Positions 11,607 through 23,350 of a DNA stretch of 64,000 nt are shown one piece after another (position 1 is the stretch's first letter; each line of letters starts with the position of its first letter). The DNA is from Filosporella fistucella (lineage: Eukaryota; Ascomycota; Leotiomycetes; Helotiales), in the NCBI GenBank assembly GCA_030077755.1, contig JAQJZZ010000001.1, forward strand, positions 372,001 through 436,000. Reading direction: 5' to 3'. Both the position numbers and the translations under genes were made by a program. Below the pieces are notes generated by a model. It ran no database searches, was not told the DNA's origin, and was given only the letters and a program-made list of their open reading frames with translations.

Positions 11607-13801
11607 GGACATATGATCACTGAGTTAGGATCGAATAGGGTTTCAGACCAAAGAATATGTGCGAGGATTGTTTGCCCTCCTTTCTCCTTTCGGTTCTTCA
11701 AATCCGATAATACTCGCTAAAAAATGGGGGTTTGCGAAGATTTCGGCTCGGTTTTAGGAACTCCACAAAATAGCAATGATTTGGGATTGACTTCTTCTTA
11801 CTTAGCATGAGTAAGTACAGTGCTTTTTTCTTCTTTTTTTTCTTAAAAAAGATTAACTCTCAGCCTTAGTGGCTACATATACATGCTATTTTCGACGCGA
11901 AGGCTCAACTAGGCAATCTGAGACTCTATCTAATCCGGATGCACTCAGTAGCGTCAATGACCTCGGTCAGAGCCACGAATATACATTATTCTATTAGCCT
12001 TGCCCGCCGGTCCCAGCAGATACTCAACCCATCTTTAGAGTATGGCTGGCTAACTTCTTCCTGCTCTTAGTGTGTGTTATGCATAATTTTAAAACGCTGC
12101 ACGACTTTGAATTACATGTTTAAAACATAACTGGATTGATTTTATTGAATGAAATTTAGAGCACATTGGTACTTGAATAAAAAGCATTAGTCACATATTT
12201 GTGCACAGAAGAAGTCTCCATGGTTCTCAGGAAATTACTACTCACGATGAAAATCATCTAAGACCAAGAGTAAAGGTAATTACAATGTTCCATGGACTCC
12301 CCGGGACGCTTCTTTCTGGTTTCATCGGGCAGTAAACTATAAATTTAAGGAATACTACTACCAAGTCTCAAAAGCTATCGATTTTTCATCATAGCACCAA
12401 ACAAGTGCCCGCCACTTTCTGTGACCACCATCACAGTAAATGCCCAGGCGGTAACATATAGACATACATATATAACGTATTTGAATTTATATAAACTGAA
12501 CTTGATTTTCGGAGAAGGGACAGATGAGGGACTAGGAGTTCAGGGCGTAAGCCGTCTGCACAATCCTCACAATAATCTGCGCACCGAAAATGAAAAAGAA
12601 ACAAAATGGCAAAACTCCAGTATCCTCTCCGAAGCGAGGATACTTTAGAAAAATTACCGGTGCAAATTTTTGAAGCCGCGAATATGGTGACTCATTTTTC
12701 GATCGATCGGTGAACTCGGGGTCGGATTGTTGGCCAAAGTCACTGTTTCCTCCTCGCAGTTTGTCCTGACCACTCCGCCAGGGGAATGACGCCTTCTGCT
12801 TGAGGGGAAATATTTTTTTGGGGGTTATAAAGGAGGGGGATAGGATAATTTTGGATAGCGTACTTGTCAGGTACTTCTTGGTACATATGGGACGAAAAAT
12901 ATAGGAACGAATGATGAATCAATAACAATAAGCCAGATTGTACAAGTACTCGAAAACATTCCTCTCTAAATATGTGCAACAATACTTTGCGATTCCAGAA
13001 TCGAAGTCCAAAGTCTCAATACCTTGCGAAACCGCAAATCGACGCAAAAGATTCTTCAGCGCAGCTTACTTAGTATCTGGGCCATACCTGCTAGCCAATG
13101 GTGACTACCTTGATATTAAAAGCCCTTTTGACAGAGGTTTTAATTTTGCCTGATAACATCAAAACTACCTCTCGCTATCCATATTACTTCCCGTCAAAAC
13201 TTCAGACGAAAGGGATGCTGTCTAATCGAATCCCAACCCCACACATCACCTGACTTGGCGATGCCACCATGGAAAAAAAACCATGTACTGGAACGGGTTG
13301 GTAAAGTGCAATATCTATGTTCCTAAGTTTAGGGCAATAGATATTGATCTTCGGCGTTTACATACAGCTGATATTACTCTTCGGCGAATATATCAGACGA
13401 TGGTAGGGATGAGAGGCGGGACAGATAGTGGGGTTGTCTGCGGGGTAGATATATAGCGGGGTGACATATATCATGGATGTATTCTGCCACTCAACCAGAT
13501 TTCCCTCAAGCGCGAAATGGCAGATTGAAAGTATATAGAGCGACTGTTGGTACTTTAATGTTGGTGTTTTCTGGAACTTTTCTCGGCCTTTTTTTTCTGC
13601 GGGATGGATTGACTGTTGGGAAATGGTCAATATGGGGAGGTGTCTTTGGGGCTTGCGGGTTGGATGATGTGTAGGGATAGAGAATCTATGGTGGTATTTG
13701 GTGGATATATAAGAATACAGAAAGGAGGAAATGTTGAAGAGATGAAACAGACTTTTCGTTCCACTAAGAAGCAATACGACACCAAGGAAACAAAATCAGC
13801 T
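11607..13801. other. Intergenic region without supported genes
   Basis: AT-rich, with stops in all frames. The short open frames at 12421-13150 and 13358-13774 have no motif and no splice-consistent extension. Confidence 0.5.
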
Positions 13802-14343
13802 ATGCAGATCTCAATCGTGCTAGTCATCACTAGTGCTTCCTCGTCGGCGGCGATGAGTCTTGCGATGTGGACGAATAGCTGTAGCAATTGGGGTATGAAG
13901 CCAAACTCAGCCATTCTCTTTGCAGACTGTAAAGACCCAAATGGAGGGGTACATTACTCGGAGGTGGACACAGACAGTTGCATAAACAACAACAATGGAA
14001 ACTTATATGTGAGTTGATCTCGGTTCCAACTCGCTCTTCTTTACCTGAACTTTGCTGACCTTTTGAACAAAGTGTGGCGGGTATGATATATTGTAGATTG
14101 AGAATTGTTCTGCGGAATGTTAACAACTTTGCAGAGGAGGATACAAAGGTAGCTGTGGTGTGTGCTCTTGGCTTCTCCAAGGTATACCTCGCTGGGGTTG
14201 CTTTTGCAATACGAACAATGGTGGGAGTAATCTCGCGGAGATAGACTTGAGTGAGTGGTCCATTGAAGCTGGGAGAGAAGTAATTGACGCTCTCGACAGA
14301 TCAGTGTTTTAGCAACAAGAATGGATTCTTGGCTTGTGAGTGA
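13802..14343 (+). CDS. Secreted cyanovirin-N homologue (CVNH) lectin-like protein
   Basis: Exons 13802-14008, 14073-14080, 14135-14250 and 14300-14343 join in phase to 124 residues. Residues 1-21 are a signal peptide (MQISIVLVITSASSSAAMSLA). The rest follows the two-fold CVNH pattern. Half one has SCSNW, a cysteine in ADC, a D..SCINNNNGNL segment, and GSCGVCSW. Half two has CFC, then the IDLNQCFSNKNGFLAC ending, the typical L-N-x-x-[IF]-x-N-x-[ND]-G-x-L-x-C closing motif. CVNH proteins bind mannose-type glycans; in fungi most have unknown roles. Exon 2 is only 8 nt (TGTGGCGG); skipping it, or reading through, gives stops, but an alternative small exon is possible. The ATG at 13802 is preferred over upstream non-ATG frames because it starts the signal peptide. 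Confidence 0.7.
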
Positions 14344-15802
14344 GAAAGAAAGAGACTCGGGACAGGGTCTTGGTAGTAACAGGAGATTGTGATTGAAACT
14401 CGAATTGATAAATTGGGGGTTTGAAAAGAATGAGTTATCGATGATGGAGTTCTGTAGTTCAGTGCGGAAGCTTCGGAATTCTCTCGGTGGTATGGTGTGA
14501 TGTCGACTCAGAATGAGCGACTTACGATTGTTAGCAACATAATTTCCCATATGGTAGGTAGCAAAAGAAAGTGGCTGTTTCGCAAATCATACCTCATCCA
14601 TTTGTAACCATAGTGTGACTATAGTTCAAGTCAACTGGTAAGAATAGCTGGAAAGGCTTTAGGAGGAGTGATGAAACGGTGTGTAGGGTGGATTTGTGAA
14701 TATTAAGTTGAATATGAGGCAAGCAAGTTTGCAAGGGGGAGAGATGGAGTGGAGTGGTTCCATTTTAGTGGCGTGGGACAGCGTCATGTGATTTCCCTTT
14801 TGATGCAGACCCGGCGATGTTTGACGGCATCGATATCATTCCGAGATCATAACGTCAAACTCTAATTGCACTCAAACATCTTTGACCGCCAGACATCTTT
14901 AATGGGTTGAGACAATTGCCGAATACAACATTCGCGACAGCTGCATTTCTCGATACCGTACTCCCTACCATAGCAAGAATCTTCATACTTAGGATGATGA
15001 ATTGTTTTGGACCACCACTTCCTAGGTACGATCAATGAGAATGGGGTATCAAGGTATTCCATACACGGCCGCATTGATCGAAAATGCATGCTGTTGAAGG
15101 TCGACATCTGCTATAGGGTGCATCAATGTGCTAGTGAGCCATCGAACAACACTAGAATGGGGCAGCCCTAACGAATCCGAATATCTCTTTTGCCTCGCAA
15201 CTTCGCATGGCTGGACTACACGCCTCGATAAACGTGCCATGTCTTAGCATATGTAGGGGCAGCAGGGTGGATAGACTAGAAAGATCTCGAAGGCATTTTC
15301 GATTACGCTTGCGTCTATCCCTTCTCGCACCTTAGCATACGGATATGTAGCTCTACAGCCACAACCTCACGTCTCCTCATTCGAAATCTGCCAAAGGTCG
15401 AAAGATCGCGAAGTTGTATGAGGAAACGACACGCGTCAACAACTGGGGTAGAATACAGATTCAGAGGCACCGAAAGCAATACGTTCCGTGGTGAAACCTT
15501 AAAATGATTGAGACCATCTTGGAATTGCAGTAACAAGGTGGCTGAAAAATCACTCAACCACCAGTAAATACGCTGCAAGAATAAACATCCCATGCACCGT
15601 AAGTATACGGACATGGAATATCATACGATACAAATTTCTGGTAGTTTCACGCCTGCCGCTTTTCCAGGCACATCTAGTCCGGTTGTTTTTAGCCACAATC
15701 TGGTCAACTTAGCATGGTGCGTGGGCTTCATTTCGTTGCTCGAGATGCTTTCCCTTTCCCTAACACGTATGCTTTAATCCATTCCTGCTTTCCAAATGCC
15801 CA
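14344..15802. other. Intergenic region without supported genes
   Basis: Open frames at 14041-14550 and 14862-15614 on the minus strand overlap the CVNH gene or lack any motif. Nothing else is recognised. Confidence 0.5.
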
Positions 15803-16390
15803 TCACACACTCTCTTCCCCTCTACCGCCAGCCTTCTTGAAATTGTCATTTGTCCAAATAGACCCTGGCTTTTCTAAATCCTCCAGATTAAGACTTCTCA
15901 TCAATGCTCTGAAGCCTAAATTACCGGGTTTGGTTTCAAGCATAACTATGTTTCTCCCCAACTCGGTCAATGCAAAGTCAATGGCAGCTCTGAAAGCTTC
16001 TTTCCCGTAGCCCAGACCATTGAACTCATGGTGTATATATCCTCCAACTTCACTCGCTCTCGCACTATCCTCCGTATCTGGAGGGCAGATCTGTATCAAC
16101 CCAATTGCAACGCCGCCTTCAACCATCAGGAGTTGATGTTTTGTTGGGAAGTCTTTTTCTGAGGAAAACGACTCTGGTCTCATGATCACCAGTAGATCGA
16201 CTATGCCTTGTTCGGCCGCGTACGTGATGCCCTGCGCTAAGCTTCTTTCTCTAGTTCTTGGATCAGGTATTGCTTCGAATTTATTATTCTTTGGATCGCT
16301 ACGAATGATTCTGAGCTGAGAGACTTCTGATGGGTTTATGCTACGAAGATCGAGTCGCTTTGTCTGGATTTGATAGAAAGGCAAAGCCAT
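15803..16390 (-). CDS. GNAT-family N-acetyltransferase
   Basis: Single exon, 195 residues, RimJ/RimL-like GNAT. The N-terminal strand FYQIQTKRLDLRSI is the usual TxRLxLR opening. The middle carries GVAIGLIQIC and the beta-4 like EVGGYIHHEFNGLGYGKEAF, whose G-x-G-Y-G-K-E loop is the acetyl-CoA pyrophosphate-binding motif A. The C-terminal part has IVMLETKPGNLGFRALMRSLN, where an N..S/R..E helix normally closes the fold. The family acetylates an amine on a small molecule or protein; the substrate cannot be read. The frame is open further upstream (to 16453) but without ATG, so 16390 is the only methionine start. It is divergent from the WW-repeat gene. Confidence 0.75.
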   Translation of the reverse strand: MALPFYQIQTKRLDLRSINPSEVSQLRIIRSDPKNNKFEAIPDPRTRERSLAQGITYAAEQGIVDLLVIMRPESFSSEKDFPTKHQLLMVEGGVAIGLIQICPPDTEDSARASEVGGYIHHEFNGLGYGKEAFRAAIDFALTELGRNIVMLETKPGNLGFRALMRSLNLEDLEKPGSIWTNDNFKKAGGRGEESV

Positions 16391-16955
16391 GCCGAGTTGG
16401 AGTTGGTATTCGAGATGCTGGCTTAGTAAGGTATCGGAGCTCTTGTCTTTCACAATGACCGTAAAGCTCCAAAGTGTCTCCGTACACTCGATGACGAAAA
16501 CCGGTTTTTTACAAACCGTTTTGATGAGTGATAGGCAGCTACGAGATACATTCCTGGCTGGAGCAAAATTGATACCGTCATATGTGTATTTGCAAGTAAG
16601 CCGCTACCGGTGAACAGAAGCACTGAAACGCAGGTTCTAGTTTCAGAGATCGGCGCGGTGCTCTAGGTCGAAGTGTAAGCTGATGGTAGCAATTGGATGG
16701 GGAGTAAAGGCCCGATAGATCCTCAGCCACATGATCAGATGAGATATGCGGGTAAATCTCGGCCAAGTGCGCCTCATGCAGGCTCGTCCATGGCTGCCTA
16801 CCCACGAAGTCGAGAACTTCACATCTACATATCTACATATATGTGTCCTAGTCCCAAGACGAGGTTCATCTACGAAGAGTTTTAATTCATCTTTGTGCAA
16901 AAATCTTCCTTGCTTTCATATTTTCCTAGCATTTATATCATACAAAGATTTCATC

Positions 16956-17501
16956 ATGTCAAACGAGCAGTCAGCCTTATTGGACCCTCTACCCGCAGGA
17001 TGGGAGCGAGGCACAAATTCAGCAGGACAGACATTTTGGACCAATTCCGCCCGAAGAATTACAACATACTATGGCCCTCTGGAACCGAATCCTCATCCTG
17101 ATGGCTTTGAGGCTACACCCGTCGAGGGTGGTCCTTTACCTGAAGGGTGGGAAGTTCTAGGTCGAAACGTCGACGGCAGACACGATGTAGTATACCTCAA
17201 TCATAATACCCATACCTCCACTTCCATCGATCCAAGACTCGGCCCACTTCCAGATGGATGGGAACAGGGCTGCAGTCCTACAGGGCAGACTTTCTGGGCT
17301 CACGCTGAGCAAAAAATAAAAACCTATTATGACCCCAGGAAGGACAATCCACATGCAAGTGACTTCACGACTGTACCGGTCGAGGGTGATCCGCTGCCCG
17401 ATGGTTGGGAAGTTGTTGGCAAGGAGGTCGATGGGAGGATAGCGTATTCGTATCTGAATCATAACACGCATACTTCTACTGATGTGGACCCTCGAGGGTG
17501 A
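16956..17501 (+). CDS. Protein of four tandem WW-like domains
   Basis: Single exon, 181 residues, with no signal peptide and no other domain. Four units start LPAGWE, LPEGWE, LPDGWE and LPDGWE at about residues 9, 54, 89 and 134. Units 1 and 3 continue G..FW....R.TTYY.P. Units 2 and 4 continue G......YLNHNTHTST..DPR. Thus an 80-residue pair has been duplicated. The first WW tryptophan and the final proline are kept, but the second signature tryptophan is replaced (Y in units 1 and 3, S or T region in units 2 and 4), so proline-ligand binding may be altered or lost. WW domains are small protein-interaction modules. The ATG at 16956 (ATCATGTCA) was chosen over an open upstream frame because the repeats begin just after it. 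Confidence 0.7.
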   Translation: MSNEQSALLDPLPAGWERGTNSAGQTFWTNSARRITTYYGPLEPNPHPDGFEATPVEGGPLPEGWEVLGRNVDGRHDVVYLNHNTHTSTSIDPRLGPLPDGWEQGCSPTGQTFWAHAEQKIKTYYDPRKDNPHASDFTTVPVEGDPLPDGWEVVGKEVDGRIAYSYLNHNTHTSTDVDPRG

Positions 17502-18237
17502 GCATGCTTGAGCAACATTCACTCAATAGCAGCTAGGGCAATAAGCGTCGATTATCAGGAGGAAGAAAGCCTCGTGACTAGATCGCAACCCTTTGACATG
17601 AGAAAGAAACTTGGATTCCGGATTTGGGCCCAGTTCTGAAATCGAGAGCAGTAGAAGGCACATCAAATTCTATGACAGATCATCAATGACTGTGTTCTGT
17701 ACTAAGATATATATGACTTTTGGTTTCTCAACCTTTCGATATAAAGACTGCTATTATTCAGATTGCTGGTGACATACCCTCCCTGGCAAATATCTTCCTC
17801 CCGGAAGTCCAAGGGGACCCATTTGCTTGTTCCAAAGTCAAGAACTAGGCGATCCAAGACCAAAGCTTCGTTTATATCAGGTGGTACTAATCTCTCTGAG
17901 GGCCGAAACTCGTTAACGGGGCTATAATTTTATCATCGAATTTGCAGGCAGTGAAGGCAAGCTTGCCATGCATCAGACCATGCAATCAATATATGTTGAT
18001 CATAGAGGCAAACTTGAAATTTATTCCGTACGGGATACCTTCTCATCGATCTCGTTTTCCCTTAGCCGTTTCAAGTGTCTGAATTGAGACGGTGGCGATG
18101 GTGGGATGACCCCGCAGTCTGACGATCGACCCAGAGTCCGACGTCTCGCAAGCCTTGTTGAACCTTCGTCTTCCTCGCTCACCAATGCAAATAATGATTT
18201 TGTAACTATATAATATATTCACGATAAAAAAGATCAA
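17502..18237. other. Intergenic region without supported genes
   Basis: Between the WW-repeat gene and the decayed acidic gene. No motif, repeat or RNA gene recognised. Confidence 0.5.
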
Positions 18238-19195
18238 ATGTCGAAACGTAAACGCCAAAAGTCAACTGATCTGCCATCGCAACACAGGTTAGCGGATCTC
18301 CGTACAGCAGGCATAATTGGGAAGATTGACTTTACAAAGACTGATTTCACACTGGAGAATATGCCAAATGGGAGATGGGAGACTGATGATGAGTTAAGCA
18401 GATAGATTGATTGCGGCTTTGATTGATCACTGCTAATGGGACATAGGGAAATCATTCCTTAAGATGTTGTGGTAGTGTTCCACCTTACCGAGAGCAAATG
18501 TCTTCATTTTACACACTGTAATGATAGGCAACGCAGGACTCTACCATTTCCACGCGGTTGGCACCTCAGAGTACGAGCACGTTGATGTACCGCAATAGCC
18601 ATGCATACACGAAGAATTGATTATTTCAGACACTAAACGGGCGAAGGTTGATGGTGATGATCTAATCCTAAACACGAATAAGAGCGATATCGAAGGTGAG
18701 AAATCCGATTCCCGTTCAAACACTCTCTCTGAAGAAGAAATGACTGAGGACGAAAGCTCGTCGGAGCGTTAGCAAGACAGCGACATCGAGGATCATCAAG
18801 AAGTTGAACATCATGATGACGATGAAGATGGTAATGTAGCAGAGCAACTTCAATTTATAAGCAGATCACTAGACTTGTATGTTGTTCCTTCAATTAGTCC
18901 TTGTGCCATGACAGAAGGTTTCCCTGCTATTTATCCGTTGTCGAATGAAATCAAGGCCATAAGACGGAAGAAGCTGAGTTGGAAGATTATATTGATAACG
19001 AGGATGAATTTTGGTGATGATTTGTCCGAGGAAGAAGACAGATCTAATGAAGAATATCTTAGTGAATGAGAGAAAAGGGAAAGAAAAATGGAGGTGCTAC
19101 ATCCGGGGTTTTTGGCTGAATTGGCAGCTGGTGAGCAAGATTATATGCAAAATATTCTTGATGACTTGTTTGAGCAACAAATATTTTGATAGAAT
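18238..19195 (+). pseudogene. Decayed gene for a basic-start, acidic-rich protein
   Basis: A run of protein-like segments on one strand is broken by stops and frame changes. It opens with ATG and MSKRKRQKSTDLPSQHRLADL, ending at a stop near 18405. Acidic segments follow around 18630-18860 (KVDGDD..., SEEEMTEDESSSER, then an in-frame TAG, then QDSDIEDHQEVEHHDDDEDG). Near 18960-19014 the segment EELEDYID-NEDEFW-like runs into TGA, while the next frame continues DDLSEEEDRSNEEYLSE, hits TGA, and goes on to MEVLHPGFLAELAAGEQDYM and LDDLFEQQIF, then a terminal stop at 19187. Three breaks in under 1 kb with consistent composition argue for a relic rather than introns. I do not recognise the family; the composition resembles nuclear or nucleolar proteins. 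Confidence 0.5.
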
Positions 19196-22052
19196 TTAAC
19201 TAGGTGCTTATTAGATCCATGTTCACTCTTTACTTGGCGGTTCGTGTGAATCATATTGGTAGTGTTTGCAGGTTCCAAAATAGATGGCTGTGTAATACAT
19301 TAAGTCTACATATACATATACTATCAAAATAGTATACCGAGAGTTTATTATACTTGATTTAGGGAATCAAACAAAAGGGTAAACCTGTTCCTTTACATGG
19401 ATGCTCGGTATCACAATGTGCAAAGCTTGTATTTGTCCTTAATTTCACGTGTGTCCACACAGCTTCCTCGTTAAAGCCCCTATCTTGGGAAGTAAGATTA
19501 ATATCAGGTTACACTCTCAACCCCGGGCTCAAAATCGAACCCTGTAGCCCCATTGCCCGTAGCTCCCCACTCCTCCTTCAGACCACCGATTTGCCAATCG
19601 AGGAGTCATCGGTCTCCAAGCATAAAACTTTGATATTCGCGAGAGGTCCAATAGGGATGAGCATAAGTAGCAGTATTAGAAATATTGATTCCAAGAGTGG
19701 TGCATCTTGAGTCCCAGGTGCTAGTAGATAGTCAAATCGTGGCCTAAATCCTAGTGGGGGTGATATTCGATGGTGATCGATCCACCAGTTCAGCTGATCT
19801 TCCATAGTTCGTCGTCGACTCAACACCGAACTTTAGTTCCTAGGCCGCTGTTGTAATGGTTCGTTCATATTTGAGGTAATATATAAGAAGCCAGTCTCGA
19901 GTACTACTATTTCTCCCTAGGTCGGTTAAATTTATCGTCCGACTCTTCTTTCTCTGTTTAATTCCTTGTGGGTGAAGATAAATTTTCAAGCAGAAGGTTT
20001 GTGTTAATAGTTCCATATACAAGATCTTGACTGGGACAATGTGAACAACTTTTAAAATGTGAAATTACTTCTCAATCAGCAAGTATTTAAGTGTGCGAGC
20101 TGAATCGCATTATTATCTATAGTTATCTTGATCGAACGGACGTATTTTAGTCTCTCGGTCATATCAACTCTTCCAACTAAAATGGTTTTGAAGATTCTTG
20201 CACTGAATAGGAGAGAGGCATTCGTCTTTTCTACGGGTTGATATTTTCAAAAATCGTAGAAGATTTTAGTGCTTAGTATTTGCTGTAGAAATTCAAATAT
20301 CGGAAGATGTAGAAGATCAAGCTCCCTTTCATTCGACGTTGCAAACATGTTAACAAACATCCCTACTTGAGCTAACATCAACTTTCTCAAGTCTCCAGAT
20401 ACTTAGGTGACTGAAGTACTACCAAGATATCTATCCATTTCCACACATTACATCAAGTTGTTAAAACCGGAAGCATCTTGTCACAGAGGAAGAATGTGGC
20501 ACAACTAAAGCAATGACTGGACGATAAAGAGACTATAATGTCTAAGCCGGGGGAGGAAGTGGAGAAAGGGCTAGAAAGATGGACAAAAAGTGGTGGTAAT
20601 GTTACACCGCACTGTCTCCAAGCTCTTGCTACAGTATGTTCTATCACTTTTGGTATTATTAGCTTCGCTTTAGGTGGAGGATTCTAGAATTTGGAGCTAT
20701 ACAGTAGAAGTGAATGTGTACTGAATGTGTACTGAATGTGAATCTCCTTTTGTGATGGGAATTGGCCACTGGAAGAGGAAAAATTCCGTCACCAAAATGA
20801 TATATGACAATATGTATCATTGACATCTCATCTATTTAATACCATCGCACTTAGAAATAGCCAAGAAGACAAAGTTAGCGCAGCCATTATTCAAGTCCAA
20901 ACGAAAACTAGTTATATTACGTTCGCTAAAACGTTTTTTTACCAAGCAGACGGCGCCCGACATCTTCCTCCCAGAGTTCAACACTGTAGTAAATTTCTTA
21001 GAAACCATTTTCCCCTATATTTTGGTAACACATCGTGGTTTAGAGCTATGCTTCTACTTCGATATTTTAAGATACTAGCGCTCTATTTGGTAGGTTCTCG
21101 TTGCCGAGCCAACGACCTTTGACAAAAAACTATTGCTATACTATTCTCTATTAACCTTAGAGAGGGGATATGGGATTCTCTAGTAGTGGTATGCATGACT
21201 CGCTGGCTGAGAAGTATTGAGGTTAAATGGCCTGCGGAGGGAGAAGTTATACCCGAGGAAAAGAGAGTAGTTCCCAGTGCTATTAACATAAATCTATTTA
21301 ATCAGAGAGCGATATTAGGTGCCTCACAGAAGGCCAAAAGCGGTATTGCCGAAACAAAAACTCTGCTCACATGGTAGATTTTGTCCTGCGTGTGATCACT
21401 TTTCCACGGCTTCGAGTTCTAGCCTACTGGGCGATCTCAAACTTGTCCCACGAAATATCATAGCTTCAGCAATTTGCGTTTCGCATTTAAATGCCAATAG
21501 CAGAGAGGTACCAGTCGTGCTCGTTCCCAAAAGAATCGCGAATTGAGTGTGAAGTCACCTGAGTCAGTATGTTTACTGCAGAGTATATTGCCGGTAGCCA
21601 GCCTCTGCAACCCTGCTTCCTACAGGCAAATTGTTCAAGCGAAAGCAAGGCACTTACACTGGCATCGGGCTCACACAATAAGTACGTGCTTAATATTTAC
21701 GCGACGTGTGCATTCTGATTGGCGCTATTCTGAGCTTCTGGTGTTCGAGCTTACGGATGTTGACCGAATCCGGTGTTGAATGATTAGGCTATATATGCAT
21801 ATAATTTGAAAGCTCATTTTCAATGCTGTTCTAAACGAAGCCTCTCATCTGCCCCTTTTCCGAACAATTAAGCACGAATCGATTTTGTGCTGTGCATGAT
21901 CATGAGCAGCTACTATGAGGAGCAAGACGAGTGATCAACTGGCTTAGATCCCATTCCGTTCTATGATAAAAGGTGAGTCTCACCTCCATCAAAATTCCAT
22001 TTGCATACGAATATCTTACTGATCCCGAACCAAACATATCACCTGAGAAACG
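19196..22052. other. Gene-poor AT-rich region
   Basis: 2.9 kb with no supported gene. It contains a short 11-bp tandem repeat at 20711-20738. The open frame 21186-21377 (+) lacks motifs. Confidence 0.5.
20711..20738 (+). repeat. 11-bp tandem repeat, about 2.6 copies
   Basis: The unit TGAATGTGTAC is repeated twice and followed by TGAATG. A short direct repeat with no gene nearby. Confidence 0.8.
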
Positions 22053-23350
22053 ATGAAGCCTAATCATGAATCTCAATTTCTCGTACTAAGCCTGGCACTG
22101 TCGACAGTGTGGGCTCATGCGCTGCCGCCAATGATCACAGCAAAAGCCGTACTAGATCGCTCAGCAGATAGTTTAGATCGTATGACATACAGTATAGCTG
22201 TACCAATACTAGAATGCGACCACATTGACTGACTTCTCCACAGGCTGTTCGGGATATGGAACAGAGGTTACAGATTTCTTGAGCACTATACTTTCGCCGT
22301 ATGTAGGCTGCACATGCATGAAGTCCACAGCTAAGTTTTAAAAACAGTGAATTAAGTTTTGATTTCAAGGCCTTTTGCTCAGATTTCCTTCAATCAACAG
22401 AGTGGAACTTCATCAGTAAAGGCACAACATCGCTGGCGTACGATCATCATTTGACCACCACTATCTGGCCAACCACGACCACGACCATCTATGGGTGAGT
22501 AGCCATTGTCCAGTCAACATTGCTCATCGTGCTTAAGACTGAAAATTACATAGGTCTGCTGGAACTACGACTGAACTCTGCCCCACTGCCTTGCCAAATA
22601 TGAGGTGTGACCTGGGGACTTGGAGGTATCCAGACTCTTCCCCACCAATCTCCAGTTTCGATCTCTTGGAAGGCAAAACAAACTTTACAGATATATGGAG
22701 CTGCCATCAGCTATGTCTGGTAAATCCTTCTTGCAAATCCTGGTATGTGGATGACTGGCAATCATGGCAGTGGAACTTGAGACAGAATGACGAGCCTGAG
22801 TCCTTGAAATGTGTTGGATTAAATGCCACAATTCCGCAACAGTTTACAGTTTTCTCAGCTGGTGGAGATATTGCTCCAACTACTGTGTTTGATAGAAATT
22901 GTCAGAACTTTTTGCCTGTGAGTTGTTTCTATGCACTTCTCTCCGAAATCAATGCATGCCTAACTGCAATCATAGGATGCGTGCTCCACATCTTCCTCAG
23001 CAGGTGCAACAGCGACTCCAACAGTATCTCAAGCACCAGCTATAGTTTCGGCAGTTCCTACTCCAGTCCGTAGAGATATTGAGTCTTGGAGTAGCACTCC
23101 GGCTTATATGCAATCGGTGTACCCGCTTATACCGTACTGGGCATGCTCTTGTATTATTACTGCACCATCACCAGTCAGAACAATTACGTCACATGTGGCG
23201 AGCAGTTACTATATTACTTATGTGAGTTGAGGGATGACATGGGATAGAGACGAGATATGCTGATATCTTTAGATTACAAATACGTATACAAGACACCACA
23301 CGAAGACCGTGCATGCGAATTTGTCGACGACGACGTTGTCGGTACTTTAA
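22053..23350 (+). CDS. Secreted protein with apple/PAN-like cysteine region, six exons
   Basis: Exons 22053-22179, 22244-22302, 22370-22494, 22554-22917, 22976-23221 and 23273-23350 join in consistent phase to 332 residues. A signal peptide is seen at residues 1-24 (FLVLSLALSTVWAHA). A Thr-rich linker (TTTIWPTTTTTIYG) leads to a cysteine region in exon 4: CDLGTWRYPDS, then WSCHQLCLVNPSCKSWYV, then CVGLNATIP and NCQ. The C..LC..NPSCKSW core resembles the C-x-x-x-C-x-x-x-x-x-C helix of apple/PAN-type domains. A Ser/Thr/Ala/Pro-rich segment and another cysteine pair (WACSCIIT) follow. It is likely an extracellular or wall-associated glycoprotein. The family is not firmly recognised. The exon 2 donor (GTAGGC) is the weakest splice site. 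Confidence 0.6.
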
